Positions 27,003 to 36,277 of a stretch of DNA of 64,000 nt are shown here, in pieces. The stretch is taken from the NCBI RefSeq assembly GCF_005117025.1, contig NZ_SWCO01000010.1, positions 124,001 to 188,000 of the forward strand, read 5' to 3'. Under the pieces are notes generated by a model. It worked only from the letters and a program-made list of their open reading frames with translations. It was not told the DNA's origin and searched no databases. This stretch comes from Alteromonas portus (lineage in GTDB: Bacteria; Pseudomonadota; Gammaproteobacteria; Enterobacterales; Alteromonadaceae). Made by a program: the position numbers and the translations under genes. Numbering within the stretch: the stretch's first letter is position 1; each line of letters starts with the position of its first letter.

Positions 27003-30000
27003 ATGATAACGACAAAGAAACGTTTACTGGCCGTCACGCTAGTAGGCGCCCTAGGCTTAGGCGTTGCACCAACTTTGTACGCCCAAAACGACAGTGAAGA
27101 AAAAACAGAATCCGAACTTGAAAAGTGGGAAGTCAGCAACCCACCTTATGCACTAAACGAAGTCACCATTAAAACAAACGAAACCACCTGGTCTAGCTTA
27201 GACGTTGCTCCAAACGGCAAGTTTATGGTTTTTGACATGCTGGGCGACTTGTACAAAGTGAGCATGAGTGGTGGCGATGCAACGCCGCTTACGCAAGATT
27301 TTGCTTGGAATATTCATCCGTCGATTTCTCCAGACGGCAAGCAAATCGCATTTATCTCGGATAAAGACGGCTTAAGCAACGTGTGGGTTATGGACATTGA
27401 CGGTAGTAACCTTCGTCAGGTAACCAAAGAAAAAAGCAATCTTATCCACTCTCCTAAATGGAGCCCAGACGGCGAATACCTAGTGGTAACAAAAGGCATT
27501 ATGTCTAGCCGCAGTATCCCTGCAGGCGAGATTTGGATGTATCACAAATCAGGTGGTGACGGCCTACAAATTAAAGCTCGTAACAGCGGAAAGCGCGACC
27601 AGCAAAACATTGCTGACCCTGTATTCTCTCATGACGGCAAGTATATTTACTTTACCGAAAATACCGTTCCGGGCGCCCGCTTTGAATATAACCGCGACCC
27701 ATTAGAGGGCATTTTTGCTATCACTCGCTACGACCGCGAAACCGGCGAAGAGAGTCGCTATATTAGCGGTACGGGCGGCGCGGTAGTCCCTACCCCTTCA
27801 CCTGACGGTAAATACATAGCATTTGTGCGTCGCGTTAAAGATAGAACCGCGCTTTTCATTAAAGACATTAAGACAGGGGTAGAAACCCCGCTGACGTTGG
27901 AACTAGAGCGAGATATGCAGGAAGGCTTTGGTTCGGAAGGTTACTTTGCCTACTTCGACTGGATGCCAGACAGCAGCAAAATCGTATATTGGACAGGTGG
28001 CAAGTTCCACACTATCAACGTGAAAGATAAAACCACCAGCACCATGGACGTAACCGTTGAAGGCACGGTGAAATTTGCTGATGCGTTACGTTTTGACGTT
28101 GATGTAGCCCCTGATGAATTTGATGTTCGCATGATCCGCTGGTCTCAAATGTCGCCCAACGGAAAAACCGTACTCTTCCAAGCGTTAGGTAAACTTTATG
28201 TGCGCGACGTTAAATCTGGCAAAATTAAGCGTTTAACGAAACAAAACGACCATGACGAATACTATCCGCGCTTTTCCAACGACGGAAAGTCAATTGTTTA
28301 TACCACTTGGAATGACCAAGATTTGGGCACCGTTCGCGTGGTTTCTGCTCGTGGCGGGAAAGGAAAGGTTATTACCCAGCAGCCAGGTCACTACATTGAG
28401 CCGTCGTTCTCTGCCGATGGCGAGAAAGTGGTTTTCCGCAAATTTACCGGCGGCTACTTACTAGACCCCAAATACTCGGTTGAGCCAGGTATTTACGTAG
28501 CAGACCTTGAAGAAGACACCGTAGAAAAAGTATCTGAGGGCGGCTACAACGCGCATTTCGCGGGTAACGACGACCGAGTGTATTTCACCGAATCAGCGGG
28601 CGGCGAAGCTTACTACGAAACCCAGCTTTCAAGCGTTAACCTTAAGGGTAACGACAAGCGAACTCACCTTTACGGTGCAGATAAGGTAAGTGAGTACAAA
28701 CTTTCATACGATAAGAAATGGGTTGCGTTTGTTTACCAGTTCAAAACGTACGTGGCACCGTTTGTTGAAAATGGAAAGCGCGTTACCATAGGCCCGAACA
28801 TGACCTCACTGCCGGTAACGCAGCTTTCAAGCCGTGCGGGTGAATACTTAACATGGTCACCTGACAACAAAACCCTAAGCTGGTTTAACGGCCCTACGCT
28901 ATTTAGCCGTTCACTTGATGAAGCCTTTGCCTTTGTTGATGGCGCAGCGGAAACCTTACCTGAGCCAGTAGCTGAAGGTATGGATTTGTCGTTTACCACC
29001 AAAGCTGACAAGCCATCTGGTTACAAAGCTTTGGTTGGCGGTAAAGTGGTAACCATGCGCGATGCCGACAACACTCAAGAGGTGATTGAAGATGGCGTTG
29101 TGCTGATTAAAGACAACCGCATTGAAGCAGTGGGTAAACGTGGCGATGTGACCATTCCTGATGATGCCATGCAAATAGACACAACGGGTAAAACCATTAT
29201 CCCAGGGCTTGTTGATGCGCACGCTCACGGCTCGCAGGGCCGCAATGAGATTATTCCTCAGCAAAACTGGAGTCAGTACTCGAATGTGTCGTTCGGCGTA
29301 ACGACCATTCATGACCCTTCAAACGACACGACGGAAATTTTTGCTGCGGCAGAATTACAGCGTAAGGGCGATATCGTTGCGCCGCGTATCTACTCCACCG
29401 GCACGATTTTATACGGTGCAGAAGGACTAGGTTACAAAGCGATTATTAATAATTATGAAGATGCCTATTTCCATGTTGAGCGCTTAAAAGAAGCTGGTGC
29501 TATTTCAGTGAAAAGCTACAACCAGCCCCGTCGTGACCAGCGTCAGCAAGTGCTGTGGGCAGCAAAAAATCAAGAGATGATGGTAGTGCCTGAAGGAGGC
29601 GGTAAGCTTCAACAGAACCTGACTATGTTGGTAGATGGCCATACGGGTCTTGAGCACAGCATTCCTGTGGAAAAAGGCTACAGCGATGTCACTCAACTGT
29701 GGAAAGCCACAGAGTTCGGCTATACGCCGACCTTTGTTGTGTCGTACGGCGGCATGATGGGTGAAGAGTACTGGTACGATAAAACCGAAGTGTGGAAGAA
29801 CCCGCGTCTTCTTCGCTATACCCCGTCAACCATTTTAGATAGACGCGCTATCCGCAGACCTACTGCGCCAGAAAATCAGTACAACCACCAAAACGTAGCA
29901 AGCTACGCCAAAGCGCTTCGAGATAATGGGGTCAGTGTACATATTGGCGCTCACGGACAACGCGAAGGCTTAGCTGCTCACTGGGAACTGTGGATCATGG

Positions 30001-30338
30001 AACAAGGTGGCTTTACGCCTTGGGAAGCGCTACGCGGTGGTACTATTGATGGCGCGAAACACCTAGGCATGGGCAAAGATTTGGGCAGTATCGAAAAAGG
30101 TAAACTTGCTGACCTCGTGGTGATTGATGGCGATGTACTAAGCGACATTAGAAAGAGTGAATTCGTAGAATACACTGTACTAAATGGACGCGTATACGAG
30201 TCTGCCACCATGAACGAAGTGGGCAGTAAGAAAAAACGTAAACCGTTTTTCTTTGAGCAAGACAATGCCACCTTTATGCCGCAACAAACGGCAGATGAAG
30301 TGGAAGCGAAAGCGCACCACTATCATTGGGAGCATTAA
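27003..30338 (+). CDS. Secreted TolB-propeller/amidohydrolase fusion protein
   Basis: 1111 aa. A signal peptide (cleavage near LYAQND, residue 28) is followed by repeated PD40/WD40-like blades over about 60-640 (SISPDGKQIAF, KWSPDGEYLVV, TPSPDGKYIAF, RFSNDGKSIVY), as in TolB and prolyl oligopeptidase-like proteins. From about 675 a metal-dependent amidohydrolase domain begins. It contains the metal-binding HAH in IPGLVDAHAHGSQG, further His residues in TTIHDP and HIGAHGQ, and the terminal LGSIEKGKLADLVVIDGD. It probably hydrolyses a cyclic amide or peptide-like substrate in the periplasm; the propeller may filter or bind substrate. Monocistronic, with a strong terminator. Confidence 0.88.
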   Translation: MITTKKRLLAVTLVGALGLGVAPTLYAQNDSEEKTESELEKWEVSNPPYALNEVTIKTNETTWSSLDVAPNGKFMVFDMLGDLYKVSMSGGDATPLTQDFAWNIHPSISPDGKQIAFISDKDGLSNVWVMDIDGSNLRQVTKEKSNLIHSPKWSPDGEYLVVTKGIMSSRSIPAGEIWMYHKSGGDGLQIKARNSGKRDQQNIADPVFSHDGKYIYFTENTVPGARFEYNRDPLEGIFAITRYDRETGEESRYISGTGGAVVPTPSPDGKYIAFVRRVKDRTALFIKDIKTGVETPLTLELERDMQEGFGSEGYFAYFDWMPDSSKIVYWTGGKFHTINVKDKTTSTMDVTVEGTVKFADALRFDVDVAPDEFDVRMIRWSQMSPNGKTVLFQALGKLYVRDVKSGKIKRLTKQNDHDEYYPRFSNDGKSIVYTTWNDQDLGTVRVVSARGGKGKVITQQPGHYIEPSFSADGEKVVFRKFTGGYLLDPKYSVEPGIYVADLEEDTVEKVSEGGYNAHFAGNDDRVYFTESAGGEAYYETQLSSVNLKGNDKRTHLYGADKVSEYKLSYDKKWVAFVYQFKTYVAPFVENGKRVTIGPNMTSLPVTQLSSRAGEYLTWSPDNKTLSWFNGPTLFSRSLDEAFAFVDGAAETLPEPVAEGMDLSFTTKADKPSGYKALVGGKVVTMRDADNTQEVIEDGVVLIKDNRIEAVGKRGDVTIPDDAMQIDTTGKTIIPGLVDAHAHGSQGRNEIIPQQNWSQYSNVSFGVTTIHDPSNDTTEIFAAAELQRKGDIVAPRIYSTGTILYGAEGLGYKAIINNYEDAYFHVERLKEAGAISVKSYNQPRRDQRQQVLWAAKNQEMMVVPEGGGKLQQNLTMLVDGHTGLEHSIPVEKGYSDVTQLWKATEFGYTPTFVVSYGGMMGEEYWYDKTEVWKNPRLLRYTPSTILDRRAIRRPTAPENQYNHQNVASYAKALRDNGVSVHIGAHGQREGLAAHWELWIMEQGGFTPWEALRGGTIDGAKHLGMGKDLGSIEKGKLADLVVIDGDVLSDIRKSEFVEYTVLNGRVYESATMNEVGSKKKRKPFFFEQDNATFMPQQTADEVEAKAHHYHWEH

Positions 30339-30355
30339 TCCAACTAGCGTTAAAT

Positions 30356-30388
30356 AAAAGGGGCTTCACGTTATGTGAAGCCCCTTTT
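30356..30388. terminator. Bidirectional terminator between amidohydrolase and HMG-CoA reductase genes
   Basis: AAAAGGGGCTTCAC (30356-30369) and GTGAAGCCCCTTTT (30375-30388) form a perfect 14-bp stem with a 5-nt loop. The A and T ends let it serve both converging genes. Confidence 0.92.
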
Positions 30389-30414
30389 AATTTCAGTCAG
30401 TAAATCTATTCTTT

Positions 30415-31959
30415 TTATCTGTTTCGCCCATACTGTTCGTGTGACGAAACCCAGTCTGACGAACTAATGGCTGACGCTAGCGATATCTCTCCGGCCAATA
30501 CAACCGACGCCACGATTTCTGCAAATTTATACACCCGGTCGCGCCCGTAGCAGTCGAGCAATTCTAAGCACTCTCTCTGTGTACCAATACCGGTACCGCC
30601 GCCATAAGTAGCCACAATAAGCGATGGAATAGTAATAGATATGTACAGGTCACCGTCATCAGTTAGCTCTGAATACATCATTGCCGCCGACGACTCAGAT
30701 ACGTTTGCGACATCTTGCCCTGTGGCGATAAACATGGCCGTAATTCCGTTTGGTGAGTGCAGACCCGTGTTATTCACGCCAGATAAGAAAGAGCCTACAC
30801 CAGCCACACGGCCGTGGTAGTCAATTTGTTTAGGGTCAACACGCATTACTTCTAGCAAATGTTCGCGTTTAATAGTGGCTTCAGCTGTCACCCGTTTACC
30901 ACGGGTACGCATAATATTTATCTGAGAGGCTTTCTTGTCGGTGGCAAAGTTTGATTCAAGATAGAAATTCTCTATGCCTTTATAGTGATCGAGTATCCAC
31001 CCGCATGCCGCGAACGTAGCACGGCCCACCATGTTCTGGCCTGCGGCATCGCCGGTCCTAAAGTTAAATCGTAAGAACGCAAATTTATTCGATAGAAAGT
31101 GGTCGATATACGTCAATTTGGCAACGCTTGAAGTCGCTTCTGCTTCTTCTTTAATCTTTTCAAAATTCTCTTTTATCCACTTTACGAAGTCCCTTGCACC
31201 CCGTGCATTCTCAAAGATAAACACCGGCGCGCGCTGCATGGCGTCGTCAACTACTGTTGCCGTTACCCCACCACTCATGTTGAGTAATTTCATACCGCGA
31301 TTGTACGAAGCTACCAATGTACCTTCAGTGGTCGCTAACGGCACCACAAACTCTCCCTGCGCATGCTCTCCATTTATCTTAAGCGGCCCAGCAATACCAA
31401 TAGGAACCTGCGCTACGCCAATAAAATGCTCGATGTTGCCTTTAAGCGCTTGCGGGTCAATTGAGTACTTACCTACGTGGTCAATTTTCTTGCCCGTAGC
31501 GCTTTCAAAATATTCTTGGCGTGTTTTTATAATACTCTCGCCGTAGTCGTCCATGTCGTCACGTGGAATAAACGCACTGCGTTGTCCTGGCGCAGTGATA
31601 TTGTCTTCAACTTCAAATTTAAGCTTTCCAAATGGTGAAGCAGAAAAACAGATACCCAGCTTTCGTTTTTCAGGGCAAGGCGCTTCATCAATATCCAAGT
31701 GCACGGTAATAGTTTGGCGTAAAGCAAACGGCTCTCCGTCTGAGTTATTGAGCACCTTTACAGGAATACAGGAATCGGGGGTAAGCTGGAGTGAAATTTT
31801 TTCTTCGGGAATTTTTTCGCCATCAAGGGATATCCATTTCACTTCTTTGATGGTTGCGTCTTTTAATCTATTTTTCAGAGAAAAAGATAAGCCTTTATCA
31901 GTTTTGGTTAAACTTGCGCGGGTGTAAAGTTGCTTTAAAAGTATGCTGGGCACAAACAT
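30415..31959 (-). CDS. Hydroxymethylglutaryl-CoA reductase
   Basis: 514 aa. The C-terminal 370 residues are an HMG-CoA reductase catalytic domain: FIGVAQVPIGIAGPL, ATTEGTLVASYNRG (catalytic Glu), GDAAGQNMVGRAT (nucleotide/substrate loop), ASQINIMRTRGKRV, and GGGTGIGTQREC near the end. The order and length fit the class I (NADPH, mevalonate-forming) type. The N-terminal 130 residues form an extra domain of unknown role in place of the eukaryotic membrane anchor. AAGGAAG precedes the ATG. No other mevalonate genes are in view; most gammaproteobacteria use the MEP route, so its physiological role is open. Confidence 0.9.
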   Translation of the reverse strand: MFVPSILLKQLYTRASLTKTDKGLSFSLKNRLKDATIKEVKWISLDGEKIPEEKISLQLTPDSCIPVKVLNNSDGEPFALRQTITVHLDIDEAPCPEKRKLGICFSASPFGKLKFEVEDNITAPGQRSAFIPRDDMDDYGESIIKTRQEYFESATGKKIDHVGKYSIDPQALKGNIEHFIGVAQVPIGIAGPLKINGEHAQGEFVVPLATTEGTLVASYNRGMKLLNMSGGVTATVVDDAMQRAPVFIFENARGARDFVKWIKENFEKIKEEAEATSSVAKLTYIDHFLSNKFAFLRFNFRTGDAAGQNMVGRATFAACGWILDHYKGIENFYLESNFATDKKASQINIMRTRGKRVTAEATIKREHLLEVMRVDPKQIDYHGRVAGVGSFLSGVNNTGLHSPNGITAMFIATGQDVANVSESSAAMMYSELTDDGDLYISITIPSLIVATYGGGTGIGTQRECLELLDCYGRDRVYKFAEIVASVVLAGEISLASAISSSDWVSSHEQYGRNR

Positions 31960-32398
31960 GAGGCTTCCTTCTGTGGATTCTTACCGTTTTGTTTTCATAT
32001 TCCTTTGTTTTTTATAGCACATTCTTTATACAGTTCTATGACTTCTTTATATTTCTTCGCCTTTTTCTTGCGCAATATCAACTTTCAAATTTAGGCCAAG
32101 TACTTTCAAAAATGCGTCAAGCCCAATAAGGGTAAGTGCTACCTAAAAATAGACCTTAGACAATATTTTTCAAATTTTCACTTCACCTAAAGTAATCCTG
32201 TCATCGCAGTTATGTTGACCACGAGGTATCTGGCAGTAATAAAACGGAGGTATCAAGGATTACGACGCCAAGGATTAATAGCCTGCATGGAAGCGGCAGC
32301 CAGATACTTTTTATGTGATGAAAAGCAAGTAAAGCGGACTGGTTTTAACTCAAGCACCAACACTCGGAAGTGAAGGAGCCAGGTAGAAAGGAATGAAG
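31960..32398. other. Intergenic control region before the RiPP operon
   Basis: About 440 bp between the divergent HMG-CoA reductase gene and the RiPP operon. No supported gene. It carries two direct copies of CAAGGATTA (at about 32254 and 32271) and an inverted repeat GTATCTGGC/GCCAGATAC (32226-32234 and 32299-32307). These are candidates for regulator binding or a leader structure. Confidence 0.45.
32226..32307. repeat. Inverted repeat with internal direct repeats upstream of RiPP operon
   Basis: Two 9-bp arms (GTATCTGGC and its complement) flank 64 nt that contain CAAGGATTA twice. If transcribed, the arms would close a large stem-loop in the leader; if not, they may be a dyad operator. Confidence 0.45.
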
Positions 32399-33652
32399 AT
32401 GAGAACAGGGCTGTTTAGAAAAGAAGTCGTTGAGGAGCAAACTAATGCTGCAGAGGGGAGTTTTTTGATGACGCCTAAACCTGTCTACTCTGTAATTGCA
32501 GGCCTGCTTATTGTTTGGATTGTGGCTGTAGCCGTATATTTAAATACTGAAAGTTATGCACGTAAGGCCTCGGTCACTGGATGGCTGGAGCCTAGCCATG
32601 GTTTATTTAAACTGTATTCCGACACAAAACGAGGAAAAGTCCTCAAGGTTCTAGTAAGTGAGGGACAGTTGGTAGAAAAAGGCGCACCACTGATAACCAT
32701 AAGTTATAGCAATAAGGATGCACTAGGTAATACAGTAAGCACAAAGTTACTTGCTGAGCTTGAAGCTAAACAACGCCGGACGCTTCAAAGTATTCAGCGG
32801 CTTCGTATTTTGCACCTGGCACAGCAACAACGTTTAGATGAACAGCGCATTCAAGCCCAACAAACCTTATCGGCCCTAAACGCCATTGTTGAATTATCCC
32901 AATCGCAGTTGCTTTTATCTACAAAGCAATGGGAAAAAGGTAAAACCTTGTTTGAACAGGGTCACATTAGTCGTGCCGACTTTGAAAAGCAGACTCTCGA
33001 TCGTTTGAATGCAGAGCAGCAACTTACGTTAGTCAAAAAGGATTTGAGCAACGAACAAGCTAACATTACCGCATTAAATCATGAACTTGCCACATTGCCA
33101 CAGCAACAAGCCAACGAAATGGCAAATATAGAGAATACCTACAGCGATCTCACTCACCAAATTGTAAGTCATAAAAGCAGCGCAGAAGAGACAGTATACG
33201 CCCCTCATAGCGGTGTAATATCTGGCCTTCAAGTTAGAACAGGATATACCGTTGATAGCTCTCGTCCGCTTCTAACTCTGCTCCCAGAAGATGCTGACAT
33301 ACAAGCTCGTATCGCCGTTCCCGTAAGCTCTGCTGGTTTTATTCAAGAAGGACAGGCATTGCATATCCGATATGACGCATTTCCCTATCAAAAATTCGGT
33401 GTGCAGTCTGGCGAAATAGTAAAGATTTCTCCCTCGCTCATTCTGCCTGGCGAGCTAAAAGATGTACCAATTTCAATTAGCGAGCCAACTTACCTTGTTA
33501 CTGCAAGCCTGAGTGCGAACGAAATATTGGCCTATGGAAACCGTATTTCTCTGAAAGCTGGAATGACATTTTCCGCCGATGTGGATTTGAGCCAGCGTAG
33601 CCTTTTGGAGTGGTTAATGGAGCCGCTCTACAGTATCACAGGGAAGCTTTGA
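32399..33652 (+). CDS. HlyD-type periplasmic adaptor of a peptide exporter
   Basis: About 417 aa. The second ATG (32399) is chosen because AAAGGA is 6 nt upstream; the ATG at 32393 touches it directly. One inner-membrane helix (about 25-50), then a lipoyl-like half-motif (KVLVSEGQLVEKGAPLITI), a long coiled-coil hairpin (about 100-240), the second lipoyl half (VYAPHSGVISGLQVRTG) and a beta-barrel domain. This is the standard membrane-fusion protein that links an inner-membrane ABC exporter to an outer-membrane TolC-type channel; no TolC gene is in the cluster. It ends 2 nt before the ABC transporter start, so they are coupled. Confidence 0.9.
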   Translation: MRTGLFRKEVVEEQTNAAEGSFLMTPKPVYSVIAGLLIVWIVAVAVYLNTESYARKASVTGWLEPSHGLFKLYSDTKRGKVLKVLVSEGQLVEKGAPLITISYSNKDALGNTVSTKLLAELEAKQRRTLQSIQRLRILHLAQQQRLDEQRIQAQQTLSALNAIVELSQSQLLLSTKQWEKGKTLFEQGHISRADFEKQTLDRLNAEQQLTLVKKDLSNEQANITALNHELATLPQQQANEMANIENTYSDLTHQIVSHKSSAEETVYAPHSGVISGLQVRTGYTVDSSRPLLTLLPEDADIQARIAVPVSSAGFIQEGQALHIRYDAFPYQKFGVQSGEIVKISPSLILPGELKDVPISISEPTYLVTASLSANEILAYGNRISLKAGMTFSADVDLSQRSLLEWLMEPLYSITGKL

Positions 33653-33654
33653 TC

Positions 33655-35922
33655 ATGCTGAGCATAGCACAACCTCTTTCCACGCATATATTCCAAACAG
33701 CAAGGCGGGTACCCGTGATATTGCAAAGCGAAGCGGCTGAATGCGGACTTGCATGCGTAGCTATGATTGCACAGTACTATGGCGACAAACGAGACCTCAG
33801 TTTATTGCGTCAGTCCATGTCCGTCTCGCTTAGGGGCACAACATTGAAAGACGTGATGCGATTTGCCAGCGACTTGGGTTTTCAAACCCGTGCTATCAAG
33901 ATAGAAATGGAGCACCTTGAACAACTCTCCTGCCCTGCCATTTTGCACTGGAATATGAATCACTTTGTGGTACTGACCAAAGTAAAAGGAAAAACCCTCA
34001 CTATTCATGATCCAGCTCTGGGGCAACGGAAACTGCAGTTTGAAGAAGCTTCAAAGTGCATAACGGGTATTGCACTAGAAGTCTCACCAAGCGACACATT
34101 TAGCCCAAAAAAGTCCGCGCCGCGCCTTGGTCTTACTCAATTTTTCTCACGCACGGTAGGCTTTAAACGCAATTTACTTACTCTTTTCGCACTTTCCATA
34201 GCGCTGCAACTTTTCGCCCTTGCAGCACCTTACTACATGCAGACAGTAGTAGACGACGTATTGATTTACAACAACGATGCCTTGCTTAAAGCTCTCGCCA
34301 TCGGTTTTGCTCTACTGCTCGTTATAGAAACCTTCACGAGCGGAATTAGAAAGTTGGTAATTTTATCGGTGTCTTCTCGCCTTCAACTTCAGATGTCGGC
34401 ATCAGTCTTTAAACATCTTTTATCTCTTTCGTTGGACTATTTTGACAAGCGTCATATTGGTGATGTGGTATCCCGTTTTGGTTCACTGGCCAGTATTCGC
34501 GAGTTTTTAACTACAGGTGTTGTAACTGCAATACTGGACGGAATAATGGCTCTAATTACCCTGGCGGTAATGCTTTTATATTCCTTTAAACTAGCCCTGG
34601 TTGTTACTGCAATCATGCTAATCTACCTTGCCGTTCGCTTAGGGCTGCTGCCGTTTATTAAACGCTTAACAACTGAGCGCATTGCCCTAGCCGCGTCTGA
34701 ACAAAGCCACTTCATGGAAAGCGTGCGTGCTATTTTACCCATTCGCGTTTACGGCCAAGAAATACAACGTCACAGTCAGTGGCAAAACAAGCTTGTCGCC
34801 ACACTAAATAAAGACATCACGCTAGGCAAAATCAATATAGGCAGCGCGCTCACCAACCAGTTTTTATTCGGGGTGGAAAACTTAGTGGTGGTCTATGTTG
34901 GAGCGAGTCTAGTAATGGATGGTGCGCTATCCATAGGAATGTTGCTTGCCTTTATGGCTTACAAAACGCGCTTTGTTAATGCATTAGATGGTGTGGTGAA
35001 TAAGCTGATTGAGCTCAACATGCTGGGTGTTCACTTTAACCGTTTAAGCGATATTTTGCTTACGCCGGTACAACAAAAACTCCACTGGCAAAATCTCAGT
35101 GACGATTCATTTAATGCGCAAAACGCGCGCGTTGCTGATTTAGACTTACCTGACTCAAATAGGTCCGCCACCCTTTCACCCAAGGTTTTAGCGCCTGGCA
35201 GTGCAAACACAGCACCGTGTCTTGGAGATGAAGCTGACGCGATAGCGCTTGAAGCTACTGCGCTAAGCTATCGCTACAGTGACAACAATGCATGGGTATT
35301 TAGAAACCTAACGCTGTGTGTTAATCGCGGCGAAATCGTAGCGATCATAGGTGACAGTGGCTGTGGAAAAAGCACATTGCTCAAATGCCTGATGGCGCTT
35401 TATCCCATAACAGAGGGCCGTATTAAGCACCCCGGAATAGCAAAACCAGTTATCGCTTCAGTGCTTCAAGAAGATGCCTGTTTAAGCGGCACCATCGCCC
35501 AAAACATCTGTTGTTTTGAAGAAGTGCCGGACCTTAAGAAAATGGTTTACGTTGCTCAGCTTGCCTGTATTCATCAAGACATCATGCACTTACCCATGCA
35601 ATACCACTCCCTAGTGGGTGATATGGGCAGTAGTTTAAGCGGTGGACAAAAACAGCGCCTGCTTTTAGCAAGAGCGCTATATCAAGAACCCGACATTTTA
35701 TTTTTAGACGAAGCAAGCAGCCATTTAGACATGGCCAATGAGGCACAAATAAATCACCACCTCAAATCTTTGAATATGACCCGAATTATTGTGGCGCATC
35801 GCCCCCAATCTATTGCCATGGCAGACAAAGTTTATCGTCTTGAACACGGCACATTACACCCATGCTCACCCATTGAAGTAAGAGGAAGCACAACATCAGC
35901 TAAACACGGAGAAACACGATGA
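33655..35922 (+). CDS. C39 peptidase-containing ABC exporter for double-glycine peptides
   Basis: About 755 aa. The N-terminal C39 peptidase domain has the catalytic Cys30 in EAAECGLACVAMI, the His in NMNHFVVLT and the Asp in IHDPALG, so it should cut precursors after a Gly-Gly leader. Five or six membrane helices follow (about 160-440), then an ATP-binding domain with Walker A GDSGCGKST, signature LSGGQ and Walker B ILFLDEASSH. A low-complexity linker (about 490-540) sits before the ATPase. ATG at 33655 has GGGAAG 8 nt upstream; the frame's earlier start at 33610 would overlap the HlyD gene. The matching Gly-Gly substrate is encoded at 36278. Confidence 0.93.
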   Translation: MLSIAQPLSTHIFQTARRVPVILQSEAAECGLACVAMIAQYYGDKRDLSLLRQSMSVSLRGTTLKDVMRFASDLGFQTRAIKIEMEHLEQLSCPAILHWNMNHFVVLTKVKGKTLTIHDPALGQRKLQFEEASKCITGIALEVSPSDTFSPKKSAPRLGLTQFFSRTVGFKRNLLTLFALSIALQLFALAAPYYMQTVVDDVLIYNNDALLKALAIGFALLLVIETFTSGIRKLVILSVSSRLQLQMSASVFKHLLSLSLDYFDKRHIGDVVSRFGSLASIREFLTTGVVTAILDGIMALITLAVMLLYSFKLALVVTAIMLIYLAVRLGLLPFIKRLTTERIALAASEQSHFMESVRAILPIRVYGQEIQRHSQWQNKLVATLNKDITLGKINIGSALTNQFLFGVENLVVVYVGASLVMDGALSIGMLLAFMAYKTRFVNALDGVVNKLIELNMLGVHFNRLSDILLTPVQQKLHWQNLSDDSFNAQNARVADLDLPDSNRSATLSPKVLAPGSANTAPCLGDEADAIALEATALSYRYSDNNAWVFRNLTLCVNRGEIVAIIGDSGCGKSTLLKCLMALYPITEGRIKHPGIAKPVIASVLQEDACLSGTIAQNICCFEEVPDLKKMVYVAQLACIHQDIMHLPMQYHSLVGDMGSSLSGGQKQRLLLARALYQEPDILFLDEASSHLDMANEAQINHHLKSLNMTRIIVAHRPQSIAMADKVYRLEHGTLHPCSPIEVRGSTTSAKHGETR

Positions 35923-36230
35923 AAAACCATGAAATAAGAGAACCCGCAGTATTGATAACAGCAGCTGAACGCATGCAAATAGATGCAAGTGGACTAACAG
36001 CTAGCGATAGCGTCATTCCCATGGACTGCTTATCAAAACGTGAGCTACAGGTCGTACACAAAATAATGGAAGGCCGCTCTAACAAGGTGATCGCCTCTGA
36101 ACTGTTTATTAGCGAACGAACCGTGAAATTTCATTGCGCCAACATCTACAAAAAACTCAATATCAGTAGCCGCTCAGCACTTATCGCCTGCTGCTTTAGA
36201 ACCCTTTACCGGGAAGTGGTTTCGCTATAA
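35919..36230 (+). CDS. Small LuxR-type DNA-binding regulator inside the RiPP operon
   Basis: 103 aa. A LuxR/GerE HTH occupies the C-terminal 65 residues (LSKRELQVVHKIMEGRSNKVIASELFISERTVKFHCANIYKKL). The N-terminal 35 residues are too short to be a receiver or autoinducer domain, so it probably acts without a sensory module of its own or answers a partner. Its start overlaps the exporter stop by 4 nt (ATGA). Its first 12 bases equal those of the precursor gene. Probably controls expression of the cluster. Confidence 0.88.
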   Translation: MKNHEIREPAVLITAAERMQIDASGLTASDSVIPMDCLSKRELQVVHKIMEGRSNKVIASELFISERTVKFHCANIYKKLNISSRSALIACCFRTLYREVVSL

Positions 36231-36277
36231 GCGCTTCCACTTCATCACTCAACACGCCATTACAAGGAGCGTACTTT

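Noticed and set aside
32287..32373. 28-codon open frame upstream of the HlyD gene, considered as a second precursor or leader peptide
   Set aside because: No ribosome-binding site, no Gly-Gly leader, and it overlaps the inverted repeat.
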